NCBI GenBank assembly: GCA_032717465.1
Contig: CM064681.1
Span: 15,357,010 to 15,421,009 of the forward strand
Direction: 5' to 3'
Source of the DNA: Coenobita brevimanus
Lineage: Eukaryota; Arthropoda; Malacostraca; Decapoda; Coenobitidae
DNA length: 64,000 nucleotides
This document shows positions 22,959 through 35,375 of the stretch, piece after piece (the stretch's first letter is position 1; every line of letters begins with the position of its first letter). The notes beneath the pieces are model-generated. The model did not search any database. It was not told the DNA's origin and saw only the letters and a list, made by a program, of their open reading frames with translations. The position numbers were made by a program, and so were the translations under genes.

Positions 22959-23741
22959 CTACTCCACAGTGTTTACACTCTGGAAAATTACCTTTAATGG
23001 TCTTGTCTTCCTTTTCTCGTATTTCCCAAACCTTTTGTGTTCCTCTATATCTTTACTATAGATTTCCTCTGATACTACTTTCAGTAAGCTCATTACATTT
23101 GCCATCTCCTTTTTGTCTCTTGTGATCTTGTTTTTTACTTCTTCCTCTTCTATACCAGTGATTACTATAGATTTGTTGATATCTACTGAATCTCTGACTA
23201 ACTTTGGGTTGTTTTGGATTATTGTTTTCACTTCCTTTTTAATGCTTTTTTCCTCTACCCTTGTTTCTGAGTCTTTCTTTACTTTTCCCATTTCAGCATA
23301 CATGGTTTCCACATCATTATTGTAGCTTTGCACAGCTTCATTCACCTGTGTTATCTTCTCCTCAATATCACTGCTCTGGTCTATCAGACTGCTTACTTGC
23401 CTAATTGTCTCTGCATCATTTTTGAACTCTTCCATAATACTCTCGTGATTGACTACTGTATTTGCCATTTCACTCATTTTCTTCCTAAGTGTACTCAATT
23501 CCACTATTAGTTCACTAATGGTTGTGTCTTTCTTGTTGGCCTCCCTTCCTAGTTTTTCTATTTCTTCCTTTTGCAAGTGCATCTGCTTCTTCATTTTTGA
23601 CAGCCATCTCCAGTTTGTGAACACGTTTAACCAGTCTATTGTGAGTTTGTACTTAACCAGTTCTTGGTAGAAATCATCATTTAACTTTCTACCTTTATCC
23701 CTTTTCTTTTCTAAATTTGCTTTACTGAAGTATGTGTCCAT
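22959..23741 (-). pseudogene. Family 3 LINE ORF1 (coiled-coil, RRM-like)
   Basis: Open for 260 codons from an ATG. Residues about 50-170 are Lys/Glu/Leu-rich with heptad character, predicted as coiled coil. Residues about 180-260 (SIVITGIEEEE, then RFGKYEKRKTRPLKVIF) resemble the RRM-like domain of L1/CR1 ORF1 proteins, which bind RNA and trimerise. Downstream frames continue with charged sequence toward ORF2 but are broken, so the original protein was probably longer. Confidence 0.7.
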
Positions 23742-24020
23742 TTTGAAATACTAAAAGCACAGAGTACTTACTGTACATTCCCTGGGGCAGTTGTAGTCTA
23801 AACAAACCTCAGCTGACTGAGCGCATTCTTTCGCCACTCGGTTCTCTTTTCTGTTTGAACAAGTCTAGTTTAAACTTATTATTTTTTTAATAATAAAAAA
23901 TCATTTAGTCTAACCTGGTACAGAGGTTGATTCATATAAAGATACTAATTTAGGTAATGCCACTGGCCGTGCTGCCTCGGTATGGAGCGCTTTCGGCTCA
24001 CGTCTGTCCTCCTTGACTCA

Positions 24021-24047
24021 GTGTGTGTGTGTTGTGTGTGTGTGTGT
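24021..24047. repeat. TG microsatellite, right part (copy B)
   Basis: Continuation of 19746-19788 after the LINE, with one GTT interruption. Confidence 0.95.
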
Positions 24048-24190
24048 AAAAGAACAAACCAGAGGCCAGGAGCCTGCAAATTGTTCCCTTGAAGAAAAAA
24101 CAAAAACAAGATAACTGAGAGCCCGATAATTTCCAGATGCATGGACACACTGCTTTTAAAAGACTGGAGATCATAGGCAGTAAGCAATAC
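24048..24190 (-). mobile_element. 5'-truncated 3' end of family 2 LINE (copy B)
   Basis: Counterpart of 2424-2572, with the YDLQSFK-type C-terminus and 3' UTR on the minus strand. Confidence 0.7.
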
Positions 24191-24194
24191 ACAA

Positions 24195-24337
24195 AGCTAA
24201 GAATAGCTCCGCTACTATTTTAATAGCGATGTTGGTAACGCCATTACTTTTTATAGCCAGTAGCGGAACTGAGACCGCCGCTACTTTTTTGACCGTACTC
24301 ACGCATTACCGCGCTCCTCGCTACTCACGCGACGAAT
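24195..24337. repeat. AGCGCCGCTA motif block (copy B)
   Basis: Counterpart of 2575-2728, shorter by one motif. The perfect GTAGCGGCGCTAC palindrome of copy A is missing. Confidence 0.4.
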
Positions 24338-24358
24338 ACACACACACACACACACACC
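24338..24358. repeat. AC microsatellite, contracted (copy B)
   Basis: About 10 units, against about 34 in A and about 21 in C. Confidence 0.95.
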
Positions 24359-25523
24359 TCTAACTATCCCTGTCTCTAACTCCCGCTCTCTTCCTCACTC
24401 TCTCAGACAATTCTTACTCACTGCGTTAGTATTTCGTAACAGTATGTTACTTTCAGTTTAAAGTAGTGGAAAAAACATTACTATTGTATAAATAGCCTTT
24501 AAAAGAAAGCTCCAGTTCATTTTTAGTTTCGTTTTCGTACATATCTTAAATAGGTATCATTGAAAATATAATAAATCTGTATATTATGTATCAATGGTAG
24601 GCCACATTTTTTGCCTTTTATTTAAGTATTTAACTTTCAGTAGGCATACTAGGTAACAATGTAAAAGAACATTTGCTACATTATGCAGTAAATACCCGGT
24701 AGCTTTTTCCTGTACCTTCAGCTCTAAGCTTCATTAAAGTGACACCGACATGTGTATGATGTTTCTTTTATTTTCAGTATAAGTATATTGACACTACTGG
24801 TACACAACATAACCACTCAGACTGACTAATATTATCAAGAGAGTATATAGTGTATTGCTATATCACAGATTTTTGTTAACCTTTTCTTCGTGGTTTGAAC
24901 CATATGATAGTGCCATTCTATAAGGTTTGTTTTTGACAGATTTCATTACACACCGGCGGTGCACGTGGCACGTGACACGCGCCAAGTGCAGCATGTCGAA
25001 AAACATCAAAAGAGGGCCACAGGCAAGATAGTTTGTCGTAAAGGCATGAAACTTGGTAGGTAGATGGCCATCATTATACTCTAGGCATCCTCTGGGTGTA
25101 AGGCGACATTTCAATGCTTTTGGATTTAAATGGCCTCGCTCATACCTCGCCGACAAAGGCGTTGGCTGGTAATAATGACCGACATGGGTTCTGCAAGTCC
25201 ATAAAAACCATCTATGGGCCAACCAAATACAACATAATCGCTATTTGATCAGCCAGAGAAAAGCTCCTTAACCCCCACCATCCTAATTCTTACCAACCTG
25301 ATTACCTTCTCTGAGTCGTTGTTTTAGGACTTTTTTTTAATATTAAGTTGATTTTTTTTTCTTCATCAGATCAAGTGTTTCTGAGCTCGAACTTTTTATC
25401 ACACCCGTCTTTTTGTAATTAACACCTCTTGGATGGGTGTGAGGGCTGTGATAATTCACCAGCACCGTGGGAGATAGACGGGTGTGAATCCGCCATTGCT
25501 GGGCTACAAACGAGAACTGAATT
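24359..25523. other. Non-coding stretch, no gene seen (copy B)
   Basis: Counterpart of 2798-3966. A 119-codon minus-strand frame at 24863-25222 is the counterpart of the frame at 3303-3674 and is not supported as a gene. Confidence 0.5.
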
Positions 25524-25637
25524 ACTAAATATGCGGTATTTGGCAACTGCGGTGTGGTAGGGCTTGGCAACAGCTCCTAGTGGCATAAAGGAGACGTAAT
25601 GTTCCCATGGAAACCATTGGCACTTCCTTGTGCTTGA
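25524..25637. repeat. Partial 186-bp satellite unit, left of LINE-1 family copy B
   Basis: Ends in the left target-site duplication TCCTTGTGCTTGA (25625-25637). Confidence 0.85.
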
Positions 25638-26209
25638 CCCCCCTGTTGGAGGTCACCTTGACGTGGTGGCAGGGCTTGAAGCGTGGCTGGCAATGCCACC
25701 TACTTTGGAGGCATGCCTACCTTTGTAGGGTTCGGCATTTGTCAGTCTCGTGGACCAAGCACCACCTACATCACTGGTGGAGGATGCCTGCTGGTGATGT
25801 TAGTCCCTGCCTGCTTGCCATCTAGGGCGGGACTGTTGCCTCCCCACGTGTTGGCTTTGCATGGTGTCCCGTAATACTGGGAGATGGGAGTCCTGGGGGT
25901 TGAGGAATGCTGCACGATGCACCCTGCAGCTAGTAATACACCTTCTTGGTCCCTTATTCTGGCTAGATGGGCGGCCTGGTTGGGCCCGACCAGGTCAATC
26001 GGCTGGTCATGTGTTGGATAGGGTCAAATGGGCACTGGGGGACATGGTGGCTCCAATCGTCCTGAGGTTACCCTAGCCCATGTCCCCCAGTGGTTACCTG
26101 CGTATACTCCCCTGCTACTCCTGAGGTCGCCTGTGGCATATGACCTCCCCTTGTTGGGCTCCGTGGTGGGTGGGGGGGGTGGGGGAATGAAGTTTTTGTG
26201 TTTATTATT

Positions 26210-28103
26210 ATGGATACAAATAATGTGCCCCGACCTGCCTCTCTCCCAAACCTAAGTGCATCTTCTCAACCTTCACTTATAGCCACTCTGGAACTCTTCC
26301 AGGTTCCACGTGGCTCCACATGGGATTCGGCCTCCCCTGCCATGCCTTACCAGTCCAGTGGCTCCCGTAACAAGGGTCGCAGGCGGGGGACAAGAAGTGT
26401 ACCCGGTCCTCAGGGCCCCCATGAGCGAGATTCAGATAATTTTTTGGTTCCTCCTCCTGCGCCTTTTGTCTAGTTCATAGTTGTTCGTGGCCCTTCTGGG
26501 GTGGACCTCCAAAGGTGTGATATTTTTCGCACACATCACGAACTTGTTGCTGCTTGTGGTGCCACCCTTGAAGTGGCTCCACAGGCTGATGGCAGTTTGT
26601 TGGTGGAGGTTTCTGACCCTTCTCAGAGTGCAGCCATTCTATCTCTGTCAATGCTTTCCGGTCAGTCTGTTATAATATGTTCCCCCCATGCTTCACTGAA
26701 TTATTCTTTTGGCGTTGTGTATTCTAAAGAATTGCTGATTTACGATGAGGTACGCCTTGTTGAAGAGTTGTCAGCCCAGAATGTGAGAAAGGTTGAGAGG
26801 ATTAAGATGAAGATGAATGGTGACCTTGTGCCAACTCCATCCTTGATTGTGACTTTCGATTCATTGAGCCTCCCTGCTGTTCTTAATGCTGCATGGTACC
26901 AGTACAGAGTTAGGCCCCATGTCCCTATGCCTCGTAAATGCTTCCACTGTCAGCGCTTGGGTAATATTGGTCGAACTTGTAGTCGCCTTGCCCTGGGTCT
27001 TCCAGCAGTCTGTGTGTCGTGTGGTTTAGATGTTCATGAGGGTATGAAATGCCCTGGTCCTGTATCTTGTCTCAGTTGTGGTGGTGAGCATGCTGCTTCT
27101 TCTAAATCTTGTGATCATTACAAAATGGAACATGAAATTCTGTCTCTCAGAGCCATGGAGAGGCTGAGTTTTACCGAAACTAAGGACCATGTCGTGTCTA
27201 TGTATGTCTGCCCAGGTGTGTCCTCTGCTTCTACTCTTTCTAGGTCAAAGCCTGCTGTGTGCCGTCACAGAGCCCGTGCTCCATCCTCCTCGTCCCTTAT
27301 CAGATACATGTACTACTTCTCTTTGAGGTCTCCCAAGGATTCCGGTACTTTTGCAGTCTGCATCTCATCCAGCTGGTGCTCCTGTACAAGCTGCTACTCC
27401 TGTGTCAGCTGCTACTACTGTACCAGCTGACACTCCTTTATCGGCTGCTACTCCCGCACCAACTGCTGCTCTTGTACTATCTGCTCACTCTGCTACTGAT
27501 GTTCAGTTTTCTTTACAGTGTGCCTCTACAATTTCTAGTGTTTCGAGTTTTGGTGTAGAGATCGAGGTTGCATTCGCAAACCTCAAACAGGTGAGGAGTG
27601 AGGAGTTTTTGGGTGACTTCCCTCCTTTTAAGGTTCAAACTTTTGTACTGCATAAGGATTCTGAGGGGGCTTTACGCTCAACAGCCCAGCCAGTGGTAGC
27701 GTCTAAGTCTTTCGGTTTTCGTGATGGGCTATCTAGGATTCCAGTCCCTGCCTCTTGCTTAGGTGTGGCCGTGTCTGGGTCTTTAGATATTCAAAAGCCT
27801 TAGTCGCTTGTTCCCTCTGATCCGGCACCCAGCAGCCAACCTTTGATTGATTCGGTCGGGGAGGATTTGGTTGGCCCCAAGGTGCCAGCCGGACCCCCAC
27901 GTGGGCGTGCGAATGGGGCAATTGAATCTTCCAGGAAGTTCTCTGTGCTTCAGGCTCATCCTGACGATGGGCGGGACGTGTCTCAGGGTAAAGGTCCTTC
28001 CACCCATGGAAACTCTAAATCCTTATTGTCTTGGTTGGTGAGACAGAGCTCCACACCTGGGAAGAAGGGCTTTCACACCCTTCCCAATGAGGTTGCTACA
28101 TAG
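26210..28103 (+). pseudogene. LINE-1 family ORF1 (Gag-like, zinc knuckles), copy B
   Basis: ATG at 26210 begins MDTNNVPRPASLPN, followed by a low-complexity Ser/Pro/Arg region. A stop at 26471-26473 breaks the N-terminal part. The longest open stretch, 26501-27430, contains three Cys/His knuckles: CFHCQRLGNIGRTC, CVSCGLDVHEGMKC and CLSCGGEHAASSKSC. The first has His to Asn inside the loop (GNIG against GHIG). Pro/Ala/Val repeats follow, with frameshifts near 27300 and 27800. The frame ending KKGFHTLPNEVAT stops at TAG 28101-28103, 41 bases before ORF2. Confidence 0.85.
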
Positions 28104-28144
28104 CCTTGGTGTTTCTCAATTCATATTATTTAACACTAATTAAT

Positions 28145-31100
28145 ATGGCTCAATCAGTACCAATTTATCTTCAGTGGAATTGTAGAGGTGCCATGGCAAA
28201 TTGGAAGGAATTGCAGTTATAGCTGTCTGCTTTGAGCCATGTGTCTGTCTCCAGGAGACATTGGTGGGGGATAGACCATTTCCTTCTAGCAGGAGGTATG
28301 AGGTCTTCCATGCATTTCCTCCTGGTTGTCACAGTGGTGGATGTGCCATTTTCTGCCGATCTGATGTCCCCTTTATTTCCTTTGCATTACAGTCTCCCCT
28401 TCAAGTTCTAGGAGTAGATGCACGTTGGGAGGTGCTATACCATCTGTTGTCTGTACCTTCCACCTTCCATTTGTTATGTGTGCTCATCTGGAAACCCTTA
28501 TCAGTCAACTTCCACTTCCTTTTCTACTCCTTGGTGACCTTAATGGATGCCATTTTTTGTGGGGTGACTCACTTTCCAATTCCCAAGGTGATCTTGCTTC
28601 TTTGATTGGGGATTTAGATTTGGTTGTCCTAAACGATGGAAGGCCGACCCATTTTCATGTTCAGACTGGCACATATTCTGTCATTGACCTTACCATCTCC
28701 TCCTCTGATTGTGCACTTGATTTTTCTTGGGAGGTTTTGGATGATTTGCATGGTAGTGACCATTATCCTGTGTTGGTCCAGACTACTCACTCTGTTCTTG
28801 CAGTCCGTATGTCACGCTGGCGTCTGGATAGGGCTCATTGGTCTCTCTTTGAGAAACTATGTGTATACTTGTATGCTTTCAAGGTTACTGATTTTTCAAC
28901 TATTGATGATGCCGTACATTTTTTTACTCTGACTCTTTTGTCAGCAGGGGTTCATTCCCTCCCATAGATTTATGGTGTTTTTTCCTGGAGACCTGTGCCA
29001 TGGTGGAATGATGACTGTTCTATAGCAAAAGGAGCTTACAAAGTGGCTGCCCTTCAGTATTTTGCCAACCATGATGTTTTTCTAAAAATCCACTTTCGCA
29101 AAGCACGTGCTCACTATCGATGGGTCATGAAGAATGCTCGCTGTAACTTGTGGAGGTCGTATGTTTCTACAGTTACATCCTCTACTCCAATGCCTATGGT
29201 GTGGAAAAAGATACACAAGATTTCTGGTAGGTTCTCTCCTCCCTCCCCACCAGTGTTGCGATTTCATGGAAATCTTTTATCTGCACCAGATGCAGTAGCC
29301 TCTGCTCTTGCAAATCAGTTTTGTGCTGTCCCAAAAAAGGATCCTTTTAAGCCATATGCTAGCTTTCGTAGAAATCAGAAGAGGCTGGGTCTTGACTTTC
29401 ACTCTTGTGGCGAAGAGCCATATAATTTAGACTTCATCCTCCGTGAGCTGCATGCTGCCCCTCAGAGTGTGGTGACACTGCTCCTGGGCATGATGACATT
29501 CCATATCCTCTGCTCCTTCATCTGCCAACTAAATCAATACAGTTTTTATTGGACCTTTTTAACAGGGTATGGAGTGATGGCTTTCTTCCCAAGAGTTACA
29601 AGTTATGTATTGTCCTCCTCATTCCCAAGCCGGGTAAGGACCGCTCCCATGTCCCAAACTATTGCCCTATCACTTGAACATCATGCTTGTGCAGGCTATT
29701 TGAAAAGATGGTCAATGTCAGGCTTGTGTGGATTCTAGAGAAAGGTTCCTATCTCTCTCCTTCGCAGAGTGGCTTTCGTAAATTACGGTGTACTTCAGAC
29801 AACCTTATGAGGCTCGAAGCGTCTATCTGTGAAGCTTTTGCCTCTAAACAACATCTTGTGGCTGTGTTCTTTGATCTTGAGAAGGCTTATTATACTGCCT
29901 GGCGGCATGGCATCCTGCAACAACTTCATGCCTTTGGTTTAGGTGGTCGCCTACCTATGTTGCTTGGAGACTTCTTGACTGATCATGTGTTTCGAGTCGG
30001 TGTGGGTTCTACTGCGCCACTATGCCAGGAGTAAGGTGTCCCATAGGGAAGTGTCCTAAGTGTTTCTCTGTTTGCGGTGGCCATTAATGGTATTCTTGAC
30101 ACTGTGCCTGCTGGGGTATCCTCATTCCTTTATGTGGATGATTTAGCTATATGGTTTTCTGGCTCCCGCATACCTGCTATTGAGCGGCATATGCAACTTG
30201 CCTTGGACAAGATTTCTGCCTGGGCCACTTCCAAGGGTTTTTGGTTTTCCCCTTCTAAGACTATGGCTATGCACTTCTGTAGGATGAGAGGCGTACACCC
30301 GGACCCTGATCTCCAGCTTTGTGGCAGGAAACTCCATTGTGTGGCAGAGACAAAATTCTTGGGCCTGATGTTTGACCATCGTTTGACTTAGGTTTCACAT
30401 TTGGCAAATCTTAAAGCATCATGTATGAAGGCTGTCAATCTTTTGAGGGTTCTGTCCCATACATCGTGGGGTGCAGATCAGAGGACACTCTTGCATTACT
30501 TCAGGTTTTTGTAACCTCCAAGCTGTCATATGGCTGTGAGGTCTACTCCTCCGCCACAGAGTCCAGACTAAAAACTCTAGATGCTGTCTATCATGCTGGT
30601 CATCGCCTTGCAACTGGAGCTTTTTGGTCATCTCCGATTCCCTGCTTATTGGTAGAAGCTGGTTTGCCTCCCTTAGATCTACTGCGTCAATCTGTTGCAG
30701 CACAGTGCTGGCTCTGGATTCGTCGCCATCCAGACTCACTTGTCTGTGAGTGTGTGATGCAACAATCCTATTTTTTATATTATAGTAGACACCCTCGCAT
30801 GCCTCGTCCATTTGGTTATAGGGTTTGGGATATCATGGAGGAGTTTGGTTTGTCGGCAGCACCTGGCAGTCCTGTTTAGATCCCGAGAGTTGTGCCATAC
30901 TCAAGGTAAATTTCTGCAGGTTTCTTGCAAGCTCAAAGGATTCTGTCACTCCTCAGTGTCTTTTACAGTTATTTTTAGAACATTCTTCTACTCATGGCAG
31001 TTCTGTGCCTGTGTATAATGTTGGCTCTAAATCCACCTCTGGTGTTGGTTTTGGAGAGGTGTTCCCTAATTTTAGCCATGGAGGTAGTCTTCCTTTGGCT

Positions 31101-31823
31101 TCCTCAGTTTTTACTGCAGAGTTACAGCTATCGTTTTAGCCCTGAAGTTGGTGTTTGTTTACCCTAGCAATTTTTAGTGATTTTCAAGGAGTGCTTTCGA
31201 CCCTGGACTCTTTTAACTCTTCCCATCCTTTAGTTTTAGCTATTCTGGAATGGCTGTTCCTCATTCGTCGTCGGGGGAAGAGAGTGGATTTCTGCTTGGT
31301 TCCCTCACATGTTGGTGTCATAGGTAATGAAAGGGTAAATGCACTGGCTAAGGCTACAGCTTTGCAACCTGTACATGCTCCTTGTCATCTACCTGCCACT
31401 GATTTACGCCCTCCACTATTATCTGCTGTTCGTGCTTGTTGGCAGTTGAGGTGGGATAGCGTTCCTCTCAGCAAGTTAAAGGAAGTCATGAAGTTCGTTT
31501 CTCAGAGAGTTTGTTTTACAATGGCTAGTAAGTTAGAGACTGTTCTGGCTCGCCTTTGCATTGGACGCACCAAGCTCACACATGAGTTCCTCATGTGTGG
31601 AGGCGTGCAGCCATTCTGTGATGACTGTTTGGTTCCCCTTACTGTCAGGCACTAGCTGGTTGAGTGTCCCAGTTTGGGCGACTTACGTCGGAGGCTGCTA
31701 TGCAGGCACCGAGGGGAGGGTGGTGTTTACTGTCCCTCTTTGATGCTTGGGGGAGAGCCTGGTACCGCTGGGGACGATGTGTTGTTATTTCTGAAGGAGG
31801 CTGGCCTCCTTCACCTTTTATGA
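28145..31823 (+). pseudogene. LINE-1 family ORF2 (endonuclease, reverse transcriptase, RNase H), copy B
   Basis: ATG at 28145 opens MAQSVPIYLQWNCRG, placing the APE endonuclease at the N-terminus (LLGDLNG, SDHYPVL). The RT shows FFDLEKAYYTAW, where the catalytic-block Asp has become Tyr, and an intact YVDD at about 30134. RNase H carries YNVGS for YTDGS and NERVN for NERVD, so two of four acidic residues are gone. Stops at 30032-30034 and 30389-30391 match copy A. Several more frameshifts lie in the endonuclease and linker. The original stop is TGA at 31821-31823. Confidence 0.9.
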
Positions 31824-31983
31824 TTCCATTGTTTTTACTTTGATGTCTAGTTTTTAATATGTAGTTTTGCTTTTTAATGTTTTTATGTTTTTGCTGCTTA
31901 TATTTTTTGCTTATACGGCACCATATGACCTTGTTCTTGCGGTGCCATATGTTCCGTCAATCAATTAGTCAATCAATCAGTCA

Positions 31984-32275
31984 TCCTTGTGCTTGAAATT
32001 ATGGCGCAGAGACCCATTGCCTCAGATGAGACCATCAGCATGACCAGGGGTGGCCTGCATATCTGAGTAACTAAATATGCGGTATTTGGCAGCTGCAGTG
32101 TGGCAGGGTTTGGCAACAGTTTGATGGCATAGAGGGAGAGTCAGGGTTCCCATGGAAACCACTGACAGTTCCTTGTGCTTGAAATTTTGGCGCAGAGACC
32201 CATTGCCTCATATGAGGTGATCAGTGTGGTCAGCGGTGGCCTGCATATCGCCTCATATGAAGTACTGAGCACAAT
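31984..32275. repeat. 186-bp satellite units right of LINE-1 family copy B
   Basis: Starts with the right target-site duplication and continues for about one and a half units, as in copy A. Confidence 0.85.
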
Positions 32276-32280
32276 GGGGG

Positions 32281-32709
32281 TTAAATACAAGAAATCAGTC
32301 CAAGAAAGGTGGGCACAACTCTAGTCCAATCATTATAACAAAGGTCTTGAATAAATATTCTGTAATGTGTAACCTTGCCACAGCCTATACGTTCAACATG
32401 ATCATGTACACTGCCACTGACATGAACATTTCTGTCCATAAAATATTGCATCTGTGCCTGTAAGTGCATCATCATGGCCCAGTATTCTAGGGTACAGTGT
32501 GTAACACGAGGAGCTGTGTGACCCATTTCTCCCATCACTGTAAGGGACAGGTTCAGCACTTCATGACGAAGGAAATGCTGACACTGGAGTAGATGGACAA
32601 GTGTGGTGATATGATAGCTACCACTGCCCACTCTGGTGACATGGCACCTAGCAACAAGGTCAGCTGAATCATGAGAGTCACAGACAAGTGCATCATTAAA
32701 CACTGACAA
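32281..32709 (-). CDS. Unrecognised open frame, 142 codons (copy B)
   Basis: Counterpart of 10179-10562 with a longer C-terminal end caused by a small deletion near 32334. Same reservations: no known family, no proper ATG, and non-synonymous differences only. Confidence 0.15.
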   Translation of the reverse strand: MSVFNDALVCDSHDSADLVARCHVTRVGSGSYHITTLVHLLQCQHFLRHEVLNLSLTVMGEMGHTAPRVTHCTLEYWAMMMHLQAQMQYFMDRNVHVSGSVHDHVERIGCGKVTHYRIFIQDLCYNDWTRVVPTFLGLISCI

Positions 32710-33182
32710 ATCTATCAGTTTCTTTAAACAGTGACAAATCTATCAGTTTCTTTAATCCCATTGCTCCCAGCATCCTCAATATAGGATGGAACTGTGCATT
32801 TTCAAAATATTATAAAGAAGGGAACCCCGAGTTAGGGACCTATGAGCTTTGCGACTATGAGCTGACAAGCGGAGGTCAGTACACCTAGCATCCTTTCAAC
32901 AAAATCCCTTCCACAAGAACTCTGGGAGCTAAGGGGTTAAGACTGATGTAGGCATCAGTTCCACCTACAATATGAATTTGATTGGCATGATTGACATGCA
33001 GATGCGTAGTGTCTGAGTGTGTCAGAAAAACTGCCCTGATAATCTTCCTTCAACTGATCAACATCACAGAGCTAAGTTTTTTTTTTTTTTTGTGAGGAAG
33101 AACGAACCAAAGGCAACGAACCCGCAAAACTTTTCCTTCCAAGAGAATAGCAATACAAGAGAGAGCCAAATTCAAAATCTGA

Positions 33183-34627
33183 TCATTTCGAGATGCTTGG
33201 ACACACTGCATTGCAAAGACTGGAGATCATAGGAAGCAGGAAATACAGACAGAGGGAGACAATTCCAGAGTTGACCTGTTGCATAAATGAAGGACTGGGA
33301 GGAACGGTTAACTCTTGCATTAGAGAGCTGGACAGAAAAGGGATGAGAGTTTGCTCTAGACGGGTGCTACGCACCCGTCGTAGAGGTGGAGGAATGCATG
33401 CAGACAGTTCAGAGGAGCAGTGACCATTGATGTAGCAATAGAAACGAGATAAAGATGCAACAGTGCGACGAAGAGACAGAAGTTGAAGGGAGTCAGTACG
33501 AGGAGGAGAGTTAATGAGACGAAAAGCCTTTGACTCCACCCTATTGAGAAAAGCTGTATGTGGGGAGCCTCCCCACACATGAGAGTTGTACTCCACACAG
33601 GGCCGGATAAAACCCCTGTATAGAGTCAACAACTGTGCAGGGGTAGGCACACTCTATCTCTTGGAAGCAGATTTTACAAGAGATGTAATATGATCTTTCC
33701 AAGATAAGTCCTGAGTAAATGAAACCCCAAGCTTGTTCAAGGATGATGCAGGCGTAAGTTGAGTATTATTAAACATTAGTGGGTATACCTGTTGAAGATT
33801 TTGTCGGGTTGATAGGTGCAAAAATTGAGTCTTTGATGCATTAAAAAAAACGAGATTATTTTTACCCCAGTCAGAGATACGAGCCAAGTCAGACATTAGG
33901 TGTCCCATAGCCTCATCCCTTGTTTGTTGAAGTACCTGCTGAGATGGACGTTGTGGGAATCAAATGGAAAGGTGGAGGGTGGAGTCATCAGCATATGAGT
34001 GGATAGGGTTAAATGTACAGCATAGAAGGTCGTTGATGAATAAAAGGAAGAGAGTTGGTGATAGGAAAAGAGCCCTGAGGAACACAACTGTTTAAAGATC
34101 TAGAAGAACGATGGCCGCCTACAACAGCAGCTATAGAATGATCAGAATGGAAGTTAGAGATGAAGACACAGATGGAATGATAGAAACCATAAGAGGGCAA
34201 TTTGGAAATTAAAGATTTATGCCAGACTCGATCGAAAGCCTTTGAGATGTCAAGTGCAATGACAAAGCTTTCGCCAAAGTCCCGAAAGGAGGATGACCAG
34301 GAGTCTGAAAGGTAGGTGAGAAGATCGCCAGTGGAGCGTCCCTGACGGAACCCATACTGACGATCAGAAAGAAGGTTGTGATAGGAAAGATGCTTTAAAA
34401 TTTTTCTGTTAAGAATAGACTGGCTGAATGAAAGCAAACTTCCAGCAAGAAGGAAAGGTACAAGGTGATAAACAAAGGCGAAAGACTTTACCTAGGCAGG
34501 GTGGAAGCACAGAAGCACAGTTCTTGAGAACAACAGGAGGGACTCCATCAGGCCCATATGCATTATTAGTACTGAGGCCAATGATGGCAGAAAATACATC
34601 AACTGAAGAAATTTTAATGTCAACCAT
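33183..34627 (-). pseudogene. Family 2 LINE reverse transcriptase, copy B
   Basis: Fragments in several frames. They include the pre-RT block AYGPDGVPPVVLKN (34409-34627), DRQYGFRQGRSTGDLLTYL and ALDISKAFDRVWHKSL (34009-34437), the thumb with FNASKTQFLHLS (33654-33908), and the C-terminal block with NRVESKAFRLINS (33183-33650). The region around the catalytic YADD is frameshifted. Confidence 0.8.
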
Positions 34628-34699
34628 GAGGAAGTCACAGCGGGGAAGTGATGGAGGAACAGCACCGGAATCGTCTAAGGTGGAATTGGAGGAGAAAGT

Positions 34700-35350
34700 C
34701 TGAGCGAAGAGATCTGCTTTATCAGTAGAAGAAATAGCTACAGAGCCATCAGAGAAGAAAAGAGGAGGGAAGGATGATGAGGTAAAGTTGTTAGAAAGGT
34801 TTTTGGCAAGGTGCCAGAAGGAGCAAGAAGAATTCGAGTTAGAGAGTTGAAAGCATTTAGTACAGGTGAAATTATTTTTAGCAGAGCGAAGAACAGACTT
34901 AGCACGATTCCGGGCAGAAACGTATAAAAGATGTGATTCAGGGGTGGGTTGGCTCTGGTACCTTTTATAAGTACGTCAAAGATTTTTTTATAGTAAGTAG
35001 AATTAGGAGATAAGTAAACAGTGCAGATATATTTAGTCAGAGAATGACAGGAAAGCCGAAGCCAGAGTGTAGAGAATTCAGAAGAATCGAGTTCAGGAAC
35101 ACGACAGCAAGGTAAGTTGTTGCATGTATATACACAACAGCCACCTTTGGCTTTGAAATGAGTATATAGAAAGTAGGAGGATATAGAAAAGGGTCTCCTA
35201 TCAGTTGCCTCAGACAGCTGAATCTCAGTTAGAAAAAGAAGGTGAGGTTTAGAGAAGGAGAGGTGGTGCTCAACAGAGCAAAAGTTAGAGGAAAGGCCAT
35301 GAATGTTGCAGAAATGAAGAAGAAGGGAGTCAGACAGTGGTTCCAGGCAT
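34700..35350 (-). pseudogene. Family 2 LINE endonuclease remnant, copy B
   Basis: Antisense counterpart of 12640-13200. No open frame of useful length remains. Confidence 0.5.
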
Positions 35351-35375
35351 CCTGAGTCGTCAGCGTGACCTACAT

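Larger units (their letters stand above)
19789..24020 (-). mobile_element. Family 3 LINE (CR1/L2-like), insertion unique to copy B
   Basis: A 4232-bp antisense non-LTR retrotransposon inside the TG tract; copies A and C have an uninterrupted tract there. It has a 5' UTR (23742-24020), a coiled-coil ORF1, and ORF2 with endonuclease and RT but no RNase H. The 3' end is a short tandem of TACCTAATTG-type decamers (plus-strand reading), a feature of CR1/L2-group elements, which end in short repeats instead of poly-A. Any target-site duplication is hidden by the TG repeat. It inserted after the A/B duplication. Confidence 0.88.
25638..31983 (+). mobile_element. LINE-1 family copy B, full length
   Basis: 6346 bp between copies of TCCTTGTGCTTGA (25625-25637 and 31984-31996). 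It keeps the 5' UTR that copy A lost. It sits at the same target site as copy A and shares nonsense mutations with it, so the two are duplicates of one insertion, not two insertions. The 3' tail is a degenerate TCAA/TTAG run. Confidence 0.92.
33077..35375 (-). mobile_element. Family 2 LINE, antisense, copy B
   Basis: Counterpart of 10930-13255 with the same poly-A tail position (T run at 33077-33091) and the same internal endonuclease deletion. It has additional small deletions in the RT. Confidence 0.8.
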
